A stretch of DNA of 64,000 nt from an uncultured Clostridia bacterium (GTDB lineage: Bacteria > Bacillota > Clostridia > Peptostreptococcales > Anaerovoracaceae): the NCBI GenBank assembly GCA_934281605.1, contig CAKQXD010000006.1:62001-126000 (forward strand). Direction: 5' to 3'. The notes beneath the pieces are model-generated. The model was not told the DNA's origin. It saw only the letters and a list, made by a program, of their open reading frames with translations, and searched no databases. The position numbers and the translations under genes were made by a program. Position 1 is the first letter of the stretch; every line of letters begins with the position of its first letter. Positions 24,952 through 32,117 of this stretch are shown here, piece after piece.

Positions 24952-25107
24952 TGGTGTCGCATGTGCGTCGCCATAGTTTATAGTTTACACACGGCAGCGT
25001 CGGGAAAGCCGGTGCCCCGAAACGGATGACTTTTAGAGAAGTCTCCGGTTGGAGGTTGCTTTCGATAAGTGCTGCGGTGGAAGAAGAAAACCGAGAGGAG
25101 AATTAAC
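24952..25107 (+). promoter_or_regulatory. Structured 5' leader of rpsB
   Basis: The leader can fold at 25023-25048: outer CGGA/TCCG and inner GACTT/AAGTC around a 6-base loop with one bulged base. More GC-rich paired candidates lie upstream (GTCGGGAAAGCCGG region). A long structured leader before S2 suggests autogenous control, but no known motif is matched by eye. Confidence 0.4.
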
Positions 25108-25881
25108 ATGTCAGTAATTTCAATGAAACAGTTATTAGAAGCAGGTGTACATTTCGGACATCAGACCAGAAGATGGAACCCTAAAATGGCTCCGTACATC
25201 TTCACAGAAAGAAACGGAATCTACATCATCGACCTGCAGAAGACAGTAAAGAAGATCGATGAAGCTTACAACTTCATGAGAGAAGTTGCAGCAAGCGGCA
25301 AGCCGGTTCTGTTCGTAGGAACAAAGAAGCAGGCTCAGGCAGCAATCTATGATGAAGCTAAGAGATGCGATATGTACTACGTAAACCAGAGATGGCTGGG
25401 CGGAATGCTCACAAACTACAAGACTATTTCCGGCAGAATCAAGAGACTCAACGACATCAAGGAAATGGAAGCAGACGGCACTTTCGAAAAACTGTCCAAG
25501 AAGGAAGTTATCAAGCTGAGACTGGAACTGGAAAAATTAGAAAAGTTCCTGGGCGGAATCAAAGATATGAAGGGTATGCCGGGAGCAATCTTCGTAGTAG
25601 ACCCTAAGAAAGAAAAAATCGCTGTTAAGGAAGCAAGAATCCTGGGAATTCCTATCATCGGTATCGTAGATACAAACTGCGACCCGGACGATGTTGACTA
25701 CATCATCCCTGCAAACGATGACGCTATCAGAGCGGTAAAACTGATCTCCGGATGCATGGCAGACGCTGTTATCGAAGGAAGACAGGGCGAAAGCTTTGAC
25801 GAAGGCGAAGGCGGAGAATCCGCAGAAGCTGCTGAAGCAGAAGTTCCGGCAGAAGCTGCAGAAGAAAAAGCCGCTGAATAA
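25108..25881 (+). CDS. rpsB: 30S ribosomal protein S2
   Basis: This 257-residue protein has the S2 signatures MKQLLEAGVHFGHQTRRWNPKM, GIYIIDLQKT and the late GIVDTNCDPDDVDYIIPANDDA. A Glu/Ala-rich acidic tail (about residues 230-257) ends it. I choose ATG 25108 after GAGAGGAG; the longer open frame from 25069 starts inside the leader. Codon use is strongly biased, as expected for high expression. Confidence 0.98.
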   Translation: MSVISMKQLLEAGVHFGHQTRRWNPKMAPYIFTERNGIYIIDLQKTVKKIDEAYNFMREVAASGKPVLFVGTKKQAQAAIYDEAKRCDMYYVNQRWLGGMLTNYKTISGRIKRLNDIKEMEADGTFEKLSKKEVIKLRLELEKLEKFLGGIKDMKGMPGAIFVVDPKKEKIAVKEARILGIPIIGIVDTNCDPDDVDYIIPANDDAIRAVKLISGCMADAVIEGRQGESFDEGEGGESAEAAEAEVPAEAAEEKAAE

Positions 25882-25907
25882 TTGAAGACATTACGGGAGG
25901 AAATAAA

Positions 25908-27008
25908 ATGGCTGTAACAGCAAAGATGGTAAAAGAACTGCGTGAAATGACAGGCGCAGGCATGATGGACTGCAAAAAAGCATTAGTGGAAACTGATGGA
26001 AATATCGAAGCTGCAGTTGATCTCTTAAAAGAAAAAGGTCTTGCAAAGGCTGCTAAGAAGGCAGGCAGAGTTGCTGCGATGGGACTGGTTAGAACAGCGA
26101 TCGCTGCTGACGGCAAGGCTGCAGCTATCGTAGAAGTAAACTCTGAAACAGACTTCGTTGCAAAGAACGACGAGTTCGTTACTTTCGTAGAAACTCTGGC
26201 TCAGATGGCTCTGGAAAACGATGCAAAGAACATGGACGAGTTCATGGCTCTGCCTTACGGTGACGAAGGCTCCGTACAGGACGTCCTGACAAGCAAGATC
26301 GCTACGATCGGCGAAAACATGAGCATCAGAAGATTCGAAAAGGTAACTGGAGAAGCTGTTGTATCCTACATCCACGGCGGCAGAATCGGTGCCCTCGTTG
26401 CAGGCAGCGTAGCAGCTGACGACGATGTGAAGGCAGCTCTGACAAACGTAGCAATGCAGGTTGCTGCAATGAACCCGCAGTACGTTAGCAGAAACGACAT
26501 CTCCGAAGAAGAACTGGTTAAGATGCACGACATCACACTGGAAAGTGCGCTGAACGATCCGTTCACACTTCCTAAGCCGATCCTGAACGCTTTATTAGAC
26601 AAGGCTGTTGATGGAGTTTGGGGAGCGGAAGACGTTGCTATCCTGGAAGAAAAGAGAGCTGATAAGAAGTTCAACTTCAACTATCTGCCGAACTTCCTGT
26701 CTGATGACGCTAAGGCTAAACTGGCTCAGCTGGCAGTTGCTGATAAGGAATCCATCTCCGACAACAAGATCTTCAAGGGCCTGGTTGACGGACGTGTTTC
26801 CAAGCAGTTAAAGGACATCTGCCTTCTGGATCAGACTTACGTTAGAGCAGAAGACGGCAAGCAGACTGTTGCTCAGTACCTGGGAACAGTAAACAAGGAT
26901 CTGTCCCTCGTAAACGTAGTTCGTTTCGAAGTAGGCGAAGGAATCGAAAAGAAGGAAGAAGACTTTGCAGCTGAAGTAGCAGCTCAGGCAGCAGCAGCTA
27001 AGAAGTAA
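25908..27008 (+). CDS. tsf: Elongation factor Ts with an internal insertion
   Basis: This protein exchanges GDP for GTP on EF-Tu. The N-terminal UBA-like domain reads VKELREMTGAGMMDCKKAL; the EF-Tu contact TDFVAKNDEF and the core SYIHGGRIGALV are present, and VCLLDQ-type sequence (ICLLDQTYV) lies near the C-terminus. At 366 residues it is longer than the roughly 280-310 common in the family. The extra 60 or so residues lie between LESALND and NKIFKGLVDGRVSKQLKDI. The frame is intact and codon use is even across the insertion. Confidence 0.96.
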   Translation: MAVTAKMVKELREMTGAGMMDCKKALVETDGNIEAAVDLLKEKGLAKAAKKAGRVAAMGLVRTAIAADGKAAAIVEVNSETDFVAKNDEFVTFVETLAQMALENDAKNMDEFMALPYGDEGSVQDVLTSKIATIGENMSIRRFEKVTGEAVVSYIHGGRIGALVAGSVAADDDVKAALTNVAMQVAAMNPQYVSRNDISEEELVKMHDITLESALNDPFTLPKPILNALLDKAVDGVWGAEDVAILEEKRADKKFNFNYLPNFLSDDAKAKLAQLAVADKESISDNKIFKGLVDGRVSKQLKDICLLDQTYVRAEDGKQTVAQYLGTVNKDLSLVNVVRFEVGEGIEKKEEDFAAEVAAQAAAAKK

Positions 27009-27035
27009 AGAACCCCTAGTCCGACGATTGACAAG

Positions 27036-27116
27036 CGAAGCGCAGTCAGAGTCGAGACAGGTGTCTCGCAAGGATTTCCCAAATCTATGATTTGGTGAAA
27101 TCTACTGCGCAATTCG
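27036..27116 (+). ncRNA. Candidate three-way-junction structured RNA after tsf
   Basis: Three nested stems are visible. P1 pairs 27036-27046 (CGAAGCGCAGT) with 27104-27116 (ACTGCGC, two unpaired A, TTCG). P2 pairs CGAGAC with GTCTCG around AGGT at 27053-27068. P3 pairs GATTTC and CAAATC with GATTTG and GAAATC at 27073-27102 around a TAT loop. A terminator follows at 27126. It may be a 3'-UTR RNA, a processed sRNA or a small repeat element. Confidence 0.5.
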
Positions 27117-27125
27117 ATCCAAATA

Positions 27126-27152
27126 AAAAGGGAGTCGCAAGACTCCTTTTTT
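27126..27152 (+). terminator. Rho-independent terminator of rpsB-tsf
   Basis: GGAGTC/GACTCC closes a GCAA tetraloop and is followed by TTTTTT; A-residues before the stem extend the pairing. Confidence 0.92.
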
Positions 27153-27174
27153 AGTGCAGGGAATCACCCTCGTA

Positions 27175-27203
27175 TTGAAATCTTATCTTTATTATGATAA
27201 AAT
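27175..27203 (+). promoter_or_regulatory. Promoter of the toxin-antitoxin pair with possible operator
   Basis: TTGAAA, a 17-base spacer and TAAAAT. TTATC/GATAA arms (27183-27200) overlap the promoter and fit autorepression by a Phd/YefM-type antitoxin. Confidence 0.75.
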
Positions 27204-27228
27204 TACGCCATAAGGAGGGCGGAGCATT

Positions 27229-27489
27229 ATGATAAATATAAGACCAGTTTCCGATTTGAGAAATAACTTTACGGAAATCGAATCGATTGTTAAACGGGGA
27301 GAGCCGGTATACCTTACGAAGAATGGATACGGTACTATGGTAGTTATGGACTTGCAGCAGTATGCCGCTTTGATGGATGATATCGAGCTGAAGTTGGATC
27401 AAGCGGATAAGGTTGCCGAGGCAAATGATGTGAGATATACTGCAGAAGAAGTTTTCGATAGAGCACGGGAGCGTGTAAATGGAAGATAA
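27229..27489 (+). CDS. Phd/YefM-type antitoxin
   Basis: This 86-residue protein has the Phd/YefM N-terminal DNA-binding fold (INIRPVSDLRNNFTEI, then VYLTKNGYGTMVVMDLQQY) and a C-terminal region that should wrap the toxin. It represses its own promoter and neutralises the toxin encoded immediately downstream, whose start overlaps it by 11 bases. AAGGAGGGCGGAG precedes ATG. Confidence 0.9.
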   Translation: MINIRPVSDLRNNFTEIESIVKRGEPVYLTKNGYGTMVVMDLQQYAALMDDIELKLDQADKVAEANDVRYTAEEVFDRARERVNGR

Positions 27490-27793
27490 GCAATACAAGG
27501 TAAGGATCTTACCTCTGTTTGAAGAGGATTTGAACGATGCTGTAGATTATATCAGTCAAACACTGAAGAATCCCAATGCGGCGCTCAGGCTTATTGACAG
27601 TGTTCAGAATGCGATCGAAAAGAGAGCTTGGCAGGCGGAATCTTTTGAGCCTTTTCGCTCGACTAAAGAAAGACGATATTCATATTATCGCATTTATGTA
27701 AAAAATTATATTATTTTTTATGTTGTAATGGATGATATCATGGAAGTTAGAAGGCTGCTATATAACAGAAAAAATTACGAAGGAACCTTGTAG
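27479..27793 (+). CDS. RelE/ParE-family toxin
   Basis: This 104-residue protein has the RelE/ParE fold order: LPLFEEDLNDAVDYIS in the N-terminal helices, then RYSYYRIYVKNYIIFYVV and a terminal VRRLLYNRKN strand. The basic/aromatic end fits mRNA-interferase type toxins, but ParE-type gyrase poisoning cannot be excluded. Overlap with the antitoxin gene shows coupling. The pair is more AT-rich than the flanking genes, consistent with acquisition. Confidence 0.88.
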   Translation: MEDKQYKVRILPLFEEDLNDAVDYISQTLKNPNAALRLIDSVQNAIEKRAWQAESFEPFRSTKERRYSYYRIYVKNYIIFYVVMDDIMEVRRLLYNRKNYEGTL

Positions 27794-27809
27794 AAAACTG
27801 AGGTGAAAA

Positions 27810-28241
27810 ATGAAACGATTACATGTTTTAAAATCCATATTGGTCAGGACGCATGCAGACAAGATCCTGCTGACGTATCTGATATTTGTGGTGATCGCGG
27901 CGCTGATCATACAGCTGGTGGAGCCGGGGATCGACAGATTTGTCGATGCGCTCTGGTACTGCTACGCCGTCATTTCAACGGCGGGGTTCGGGGATATCGT
28001 CGTTACGACATTTGCTGCAAAGGTGGTTTCAGTACTGTTGACGGCCTATTCGATCGTGGTGATCGCACTGGTTACCGGGGTCATCGTCAATTACTACAAT
28101 CAGCTGATACAGATCAGGCAGAAGGACACGCTGGCCGCTTTTACGGATCGGCTTCAAAGGTTGCCGGAGTTATCGAAAGAAGAACTGGAAGAAATGTCGG
28201 CCAATGCAAAGGAATTTTTTCAAAACAGGAGTAGGAAATAA
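27810..28241 (+). CDS. Small two-helix potassium channel
   Basis: This 143-residue protein has an outer helix (about residues 20-42), a pore region WYCYAVISTAGFGDIVVTT and an inner helix (about 72-98). The filter TAGFGD is a variant of TVGYGD. The C-terminal tail is short, without an RCK or cyclic-nucleotide domain. A cation (K+) channel subunit working as a tetramer is likely. GAGGTG precedes ATG. It lies directly after the toxin with 16 bases between. Confidence 0.85.
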   Translation: MKRLHVLKSILVRTHADKILLTYLIFVVIAALIIQLVEPGIDRFVDALWYCYAVISTAGFGDIVVTTFAAKVVSVLLTAYSIVVIALVTGVIVNYYNQLIQIRQKDTLAAFTDRLQRLPELSKEELEEMSANAKEFFQNRSRK

Positions 28242-28289
28242 ATGAGCGTTACAATAAAAAGAGCGTGGGAAAGCCGCGGTATCATTTAG
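28242..28289 (+). other. Possible 15-residue open reading frame after the channel gene
   Basis: ATG follows the channel stop without a gap, with an AGGAGTAGG upstream, and reads MSVTIKRAWESRGII to TAG. It may be a degraded gene start or chance. Confidence 0.15.
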
Positions 28290-28309
28290 GCGAGTAAACG
28301 CAGGCTGGA

Positions 28310-28338
28310 TTGATTTCAGGCGGGTTTAGCGGTATAAT
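28310..28338 (+). promoter_or_regulatory. Promoter of the 67-residue orphan gene
   Basis: TTGATT, a 17-base spacer and TATAAT. The transcription start is expected about 28345, 22 bases before the start codon. Confidence 0.82.
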
Positions 28339-28366
28339 AAGGGAAATATAAAGGAGAGTGACTAAC

Positions 28367-28570
28367 ATGAACGAAAATCGTCAGAAGGTGGCGCCGGTGA
28401 CGGATCTGCTGGAGTACAAGATCCGCGTAGGGGAAATTTCCAACGAAGGCGGACACGAGATCTTCCACATCGCACTGAAGAATGTGGAGAAGGTGGATCA
28501 GATCGTGTACATCCTGGAAATGGATCTGCCGGAAGCGGACACTATAGCGAAAGTAAAGCAGCTTGTTTAA
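28367..28570 (+). CDS. 67-residue protein of unknown function
   Basis: I do not recognise this protein. It begins MNENRQKVAPVTDLL and consists of mixed alpha/beta-looking sequence without Cys, membrane segments or obvious motif; VGEISNEGGHEIFHIAL and VYILEMDLPEADTIAKV are its core. AAGGAG lies 10 bases before ATG, which I prefer over a GTG at 28358. It has its own strong promoter and terminator, so it is a monocistronic, well-expressed gene. Confidence 0.7.
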   Translation: MNENRQKVAPVTDLLEYKIRVGEISNEGGHEIFHIALKNVEKVDQIVYILEMDLPEADTIAKVKQLV

Positions 28571-28591
28571 TTGCAAACGGCTGCTTTTTTT
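28556..28591 (+). terminator. Rho-independent terminator overlapping the end of the 67-residue gene
   Basis: AAGCAGC/GCTGCTT with an inner GTTT/AAAC pair is followed by T-residues to 28591. The stop codon lies in the loop region. Confidence 0.88.
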
Positions 28592-28666
28592 CTTGCCAAA
28601 CCCAGCGGCAGTCTGTAATATATACGTATGTGTAATTCGAATTTGTTATAGCTTCTAGGAGGAAAT

Positions 28667-29635
28667 ATGTTAACGAAAATCACCGATACGATCTATAAAC
28701 AGGTCGTTCCGCTGCCTAACAATCCTCTGCGGGAAATCAACGCCTATCTGATCGTGGGAGAGAAGAATCTCCTGATCGATACCGGCTTTAACCGCCCGGA
28801 GTGCGAGGCGGCCCTGCAGAGCGCTTTTGACGAGCTGGGAATCGAAGACACAGATCTGTTCATCACCCATCTTCATTCGGATCACTGCGGTCTGGTGCCT
28901 AAGTTTGCAACGAAGAACAGCACTATATATGCCAGTGAAACCGATGGAGAACTGATCAACTTTGAAGTGGGAAATCTTTACTGGCGCATCCTGGACGACC
29001 TCTTCATCAAATACGGTTTCCCGAAGGCTGACTTTGGAAGAAACACCGACATTCATCCGGGCAGAAAATACTGCCACGAAAGCCGGGTGGACTTTACATA
29101 CGTAGAAGAAGGCGACGTGCTGGAATACGGTGGATACAAGCTGAAAGCCATCCTGGCGCCGGGCCATACGCCGGGACTCATGTGCCTTTATGATGAGGAG
29201 AAAAAAGTCCTGTTTTGCGGAGATCTGATCCTGGGAACCATCACGCCCAACATCTGCATCGAAATCGGGGTGGAGAATCCTTTGCAGGATTACCTGGACA
29301 GCCTGAAAAAAATCGATAAGCTGGACGTGGATCTATTGCTGACAGCCCATGGCACGCCGGTTCCGGATATGCACGCGCGGATCGCAGAGCTGCAGAAGCA
29401 CCATGAAGACCGGCTGGCGGAGGTCGTGACGATCCTGGGAGATTCGTGGAAAACGGCGTATATCGTAGCGGCGGATATGACCTGGGAAATCGATTGCAAA
29501 AACTGGGATGAATTTCCGGGTCCGCAGAAATGGTTTGCGACAGGAGAGGCAATCTCCCATTTGCAGTATCTGTTCCATTCCGGTAAGGTGCTGCGGGAAG
29601 AGCAGGACGGGATCTACTACTATAAAGTGAAATAA
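28667..29635 (+). CDS. MBL-fold metallo-hydrolase
   Basis: This 322-residue protein is a metallo-beta-lactamase-fold hydrolase. ITHLHSDHCGLV gives the HxHxDH zinc motif near residue 66, APGHTPGLMCLY the next His, FCGDLILG the bridging Asp, and TAHGTPVPD the last His. A C-terminal helical region of about 80 residues follows, similar in place to the winged-helix tail of some thioesterase or nuclease relatives. The substrate is not predictable. An AGGAGG site precedes ATG. Confidence 0.88.
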   Translation: MLTKITDTIYKQVVPLPNNPLREINAYLIVGEKNLLIDTGFNRPECEAALQSAFDELGIEDTDLFITHLHSDHCGLVPKFATKNSTIYASETDGELINFEVGNLYWRILDDLFIKYGFPKADFGRNTDIHPGRKYCHESRVDFTYVEEGDVLEYGGYKLKAILAPGHTPGLMCLYDEEKKVLFCGDLILGTITPNICIEIGVENPLQDYLDSLKKIDKLDVDLLLTAHGTPVPDMHARIAELQKHHEDRLAEVVTILGDSWKTAYIVAADMTWEIDCKNWDEFPGPQKWFATGEAISHLQYLFHSGKVLREEQDGIYYYKVK

Positions 29636-29656
29636 GGCAAAGGATTGAGAGACTCT

Positions 29657-30376
29657 ATGACAGAAAGAATATTTATTACTGGAGACAAGCACGGCTCTTT
29701 TTATCCGTTGTTTGGACTGGCGGATCACGTGGATCTGGAACCGTCGGATGTACTGCTGATCGCCGGGGATGCCGGATACGTGTGGGATGAAAATTACCAC
29801 GGCAATATTGAGACGCTGCAGCAGCTGTTTCCGGGGACGATAGCATTTATCGACGGCAATCACGAAAATCATCAGATGCTCAGCGAATTCGAACTGACTC
29901 GCTGGAATGGAGGACAGGTACACCAGATCAGCGACCGGATCTTTCACATGATGCGGGGCGAGCTGTATTCCATTTATGGCAAGAATTTTTTTGCATTCGG
30001 CGGCGCCCGGTCAGTGGACAAGCATCGGAGGGAAGAAAGCGTCAGCTGGTGGAAGGAAGAGGAGCCAAGCGTCGAGGAGATGGAGTATGCAGCAGCGCAG
30101 CTGGAAAAGCATCTGGCGGACATCGATTACGTTATAACCCATGAGACTCCGCTCTTTGCCAGAGATTTTATCAAGCGCACGAAGGAAATCGATGAAGACT
30201 ATACGCTCCCGGCGTTCCTGGATGACTGGTATGAACAGATCCGGGAACAGGAAAAGTTCTGCAGATGGTATTTCGGCCATATGCACGTGGATCAGACGAT
30301 CACACCGCAGCTGAGGGCTTTGCACAACGAGATCCTGCTGATCGGAGAAGAAGACCAGTCCATCCGCTGGGTTTAA
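29657..30376 (+). CDS. Calcineurin-like metallophosphoesterase
   Basis: This 239-residue protein has the metallophosphoesterase pattern: ITGDKHGSF (D-x-H replaced by GDKHG), IAGDAGYVWD, DGNHENHQM, ITHETP and FGHMHVD. Two metal ions should be bound. Substrate is unknown; small proteins of this group hydrolyse nucleotides or phosphoproteins. ATG 29657 is chosen; the AAAGGA site lies about 12 bases upstream. It follows the MBL gene by 21 bases. Confidence 0.85.
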   Translation: MTERIFITGDKHGSFYPLFGLADHVDLEPSDVLLIAGDAGYVWDENYHGNIETLQQLFPGTIAFIDGNHENHQMLSEFELTRWNGGQVHQISDRIFHMMRGELYSIYGKNFFAFGGARSVDKHRREESVSWWKEEEPSVEEMEYAAAQLEKHLADIDYVITHETPLFARDFIKRTKEIDEDYTLPAFLDDWYEQIREQEKFCRWYFGHMHVDQTITPQLRALHNEILLIGEEDQSIRWV

Positions 30377-30388
30377 TACAAATAAAAG

Positions 30389-30432
30389 AAGACACGGCAT
30401 TTCTGCAAAGAAGCAGAGGCACGTGTCTTTTT
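30389..30432 (+). terminator. Terminator of the hydrolase pair
   Basis: GACACG/CGTGTC at the base and TTCTGC/GCAGA above it form a stem followed by TTTTT. Confidence 0.88.
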
Positions 30433-30481
30433 GATTGGCTTTTTGCTGCTGTAAAGGATCACGGTGAAGCTGCAAAATGCA

Positions 30482-31102
30482 TTAGTTGAGCAGTTTATCG
30501 TCGATGCGGGCTTTTCCGGCAGCGATTAGGATCGTGAAGATGAGAAAATAGGTCAGTGCGCCCGTGTTGCCTGCGATGATATCTGTTACAGTATCCACCA
30601 TACCTCGCTGCATATCACCTCCGGAAAGACGGTCTGCGGTGAACTCGAAAATTTCCCAGATGCCGGCAAACGCAGAAGAAAAGAAAAATGCGAAGGTGGC
30701 CTGTGTAAACAGATAAGCCTTTGTTTTTTTGATGGTATGTACGGCGCGTTTCAGCAGCGTGGACATGATCATGGCGCCCAGGCTGGCGAGCAGTATTCCG
30801 CTGAAAAAGTGAACGATCTTATCGTATGGTCCCACGCTTCGGTACAGGTCGAGAACAGATCCCACAGGTGATGCAAAGTAGACGAACAGCAGACCGCAGA
30901 AAAACAGATCGTCCCGGACTTTCAGGATCCGTGCGATGATGAGCAGCACCACGATCGATCCAAAGGACCCGGCGATGGTGGCCGGAGCGGGGTCGATGCC
31001 GGTCCTGCATGCCAATACAGCAGTAAAAGCGGTTGCCAGAACCAGAACGATAAGGCCGATCCATCTGGTTCGTGTAAGAAAGGTATAAGATTTGTTTTTC
31101 AT
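30482..31102 (-). CDS. YjdF/DUF2238-like integral membrane protein
   Basis: This 206-residue protein has about six transmembrane helices. The end pattern FAGIWEIFEFTAD and DTVTDIIAGNTGALTYFL matches the DUF2238/YjdF group of unknown function. The gene is divergent from the XRE regulator and convergent with the phosphoesterase. The first 110 residues contain the membrane segments RWIGLIVLVLATAFTAVLA and GSFGSIVVLLIIARIL. An AGGGGAGG lies before ATG. Confidence 0.75.
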   Translation of the reverse strand: MKNKSYTFLTRTRWIGLIVLVLATAFTAVLACRTGIDPAPATIAGSFGSIVVLLIIARILKVRDDLFFCGLLFVYFASPVGSVLDLYRSVGPYDKIVHFFSGILLASLGAMIMSTLLKRAVHTIKKTKAYLFTQATFAFFFSSAFAGIWEIFEFTADRLSGGDMQRGMVDTVTDIIAGNTGALTYFLIFTILIAAGKARIDDKLLN

Positions 31103-31209
31103 GGTAATCCTCCCCTTTGAGATTTGCTTTTAGTGTAGCGAAAACAGAATTATTTTGCAAGTGTCGATTGACCTAAAAAAATGTGGAATTAAGGGGGATT
31201 TGTTTCTGC

Positions 31210-31229
31210 TTGTAATGAATTCATAACAA
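31210..31229. promoter_or_regulatory. 20-base near-palindrome between the divergent membrane protein and XRE genes
   Basis: TTGT-A-ATGAATTCAT-A-ACAA is symmetric except for one A/A pair. It is a good candidate for binding of the adjacent XRE regulator. Confidence 0.5.
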
Positions 31230-31293
31230 ATGACGAGATTCTTTCCGATAGAATCAACTTGTAAGCTATAGCCGTACAAGGAGACAGATTGGA

Positions 31294-31539
31294 ATGGAAC
31301 AGTGCATCGTGCAGGATCTTAATATTGGAAACAATTTAAAGAAGCTGCGGAAGCGGGCTAACTTAACACAGGCAGAAGTTGCAGCCAGACTGGAGCTGCG
31401 CGGTCTTTCTGTATCCAGAGAAATCTATGCTCAGATGGAGACGGGTAAGCATCATATCAAGGTCAGTGTTCTGCTGGCGCTGAAAGAGATCTTCCGGGCA
31501 GACTTCGAAGAATTATTTGAAATCGGGACAGAGTTATAA
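31294..31539 (+). CDS. XRE-family helix-turn-helix regulator
   Basis: This 81-residue protein is a Cro/C1-type helix-turn-helix (IGNNLKKLRKRANLTQAEVAARLELRG, SREIYAQMETGKHHIKVSVLLAL). It has no extra domain. AAGGAGA lies 10 bases upstream. Its 3' end contains the promoter of the ECF sigma gene, and the sigma start is 14 bases after its stop. It probably regulates itself, the divergent membrane protein or the sigma cassette. Confidence 0.88.
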   Translation: MEQCIVQDLNIGNNLKKLRKRANLTQAEVAARLELRGLSVSREIYAQMETGKHHIKVSVLLALKEIFRADFEELFEIGTEL

Positions 31540-31545
31540 TATAAT
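31517..31545 (+). promoter_or_regulatory. Promoter of the ECF sigma gene inside the XRE gene
   Basis: TTGAAA, a 17-base spacer and TATAAT. The start of transcription falls at about 31551-31554, the position of the sigma gene ATG. Confidence 0.78.
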
Positions 31546-31553
31546 CTACACAA

Positions 31554-32117
31554 ATGAAGCAATCTATGAAAAGCGAAGACAAACGTCAATTTTATATCGA
31601 GCATATTTATAGTCGCAGGAAGGACATCTATCGGATTTTGTATAATATTTTCCACGATTCCTTTCTGGCGGAAGAAATGACGCAGGGCGTTTTGGAACGC
31701 GCGTGGAAAGGTCTTGATACATTGAAGGATCGGAACAAGAGCTGGGCGTGGCTGAAGGGAATCATTCGCAATGAGACGCGCACACGGATGAAAAAACATG
31801 CAGCGGAACCTGTCATGGAGGTCTGGGAACCGACCCATGAGTATATCGGCGAGGCGGAGCTGCTGCAGTATGAGCGGGACATTCTGGATACTCTGGTGGA
31901 GAAGGAAGCCGTAGAAGAAGTGGTGCAGATGCTGGAAGAAATGGATGAAAGGTATCGAACGGTGATCAAGCTGCATTTGATCACTGGATTTTCTCTCAAA
32001 GAGATTTCGGAGATAGAAGGAATCGAATACAGCACGGTGCGCTCTCTGTATTCCCGAGGGATCCGGAAACTGCGGGACCGCTGTTTGAGTCTTGAGAAAG
32101 GAGGCTCAGGTGAGTAA
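31554..32117 (+). CDS. ECF-type sigma-70 family factor
   Basis: This 187-residue protein has region 2 (DIYRILYNIFHDSFLAEEMTQGVLERAWKG, WAWLKGIIRNETRTR) and region 4 (MDERYRTVIKLHLITGFSLKEISEIEGIEYSTVRSLYSRGIRKLRD). There is no Shine-Dalgarno before ATG 31554, consistent with a leaderless message; a second Met at 31566 is an alternative. The gene overlaps the DUF4367 gene by 8 bases, the usual sigma/anti-sigma arrangement. The target promoters are not known. Confidence 0.9.
   Translation: MKQSMKSEDKRQFYIEHIYSRRKDIYRILYNIFHDSFLAEEMTQGVLERAWKGLDTLKDRNKSWAWLKGIIRNETRTRMKKHAAEPVMEVWEPTHEYIGEAELLQYERDILDTLVEKEAVEEVVQMLEEMDERYRTVIKLHLITGFSLKEISEIEGIEYSTVRSLYSRGIRKLRDRCLSLEKGGSGE

Noticed and set aside
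25069..25107. N-terminal extension of S2
   Set aside because: It lies in the structured leader; ATG 25108 has the strong ribosome site and the family start.
27009..27035. tRNA gene after tsf
   Set aside because: The folded region has no CCA end, no D- or T-loop consensus and a three-way rather than cloverleaf form.
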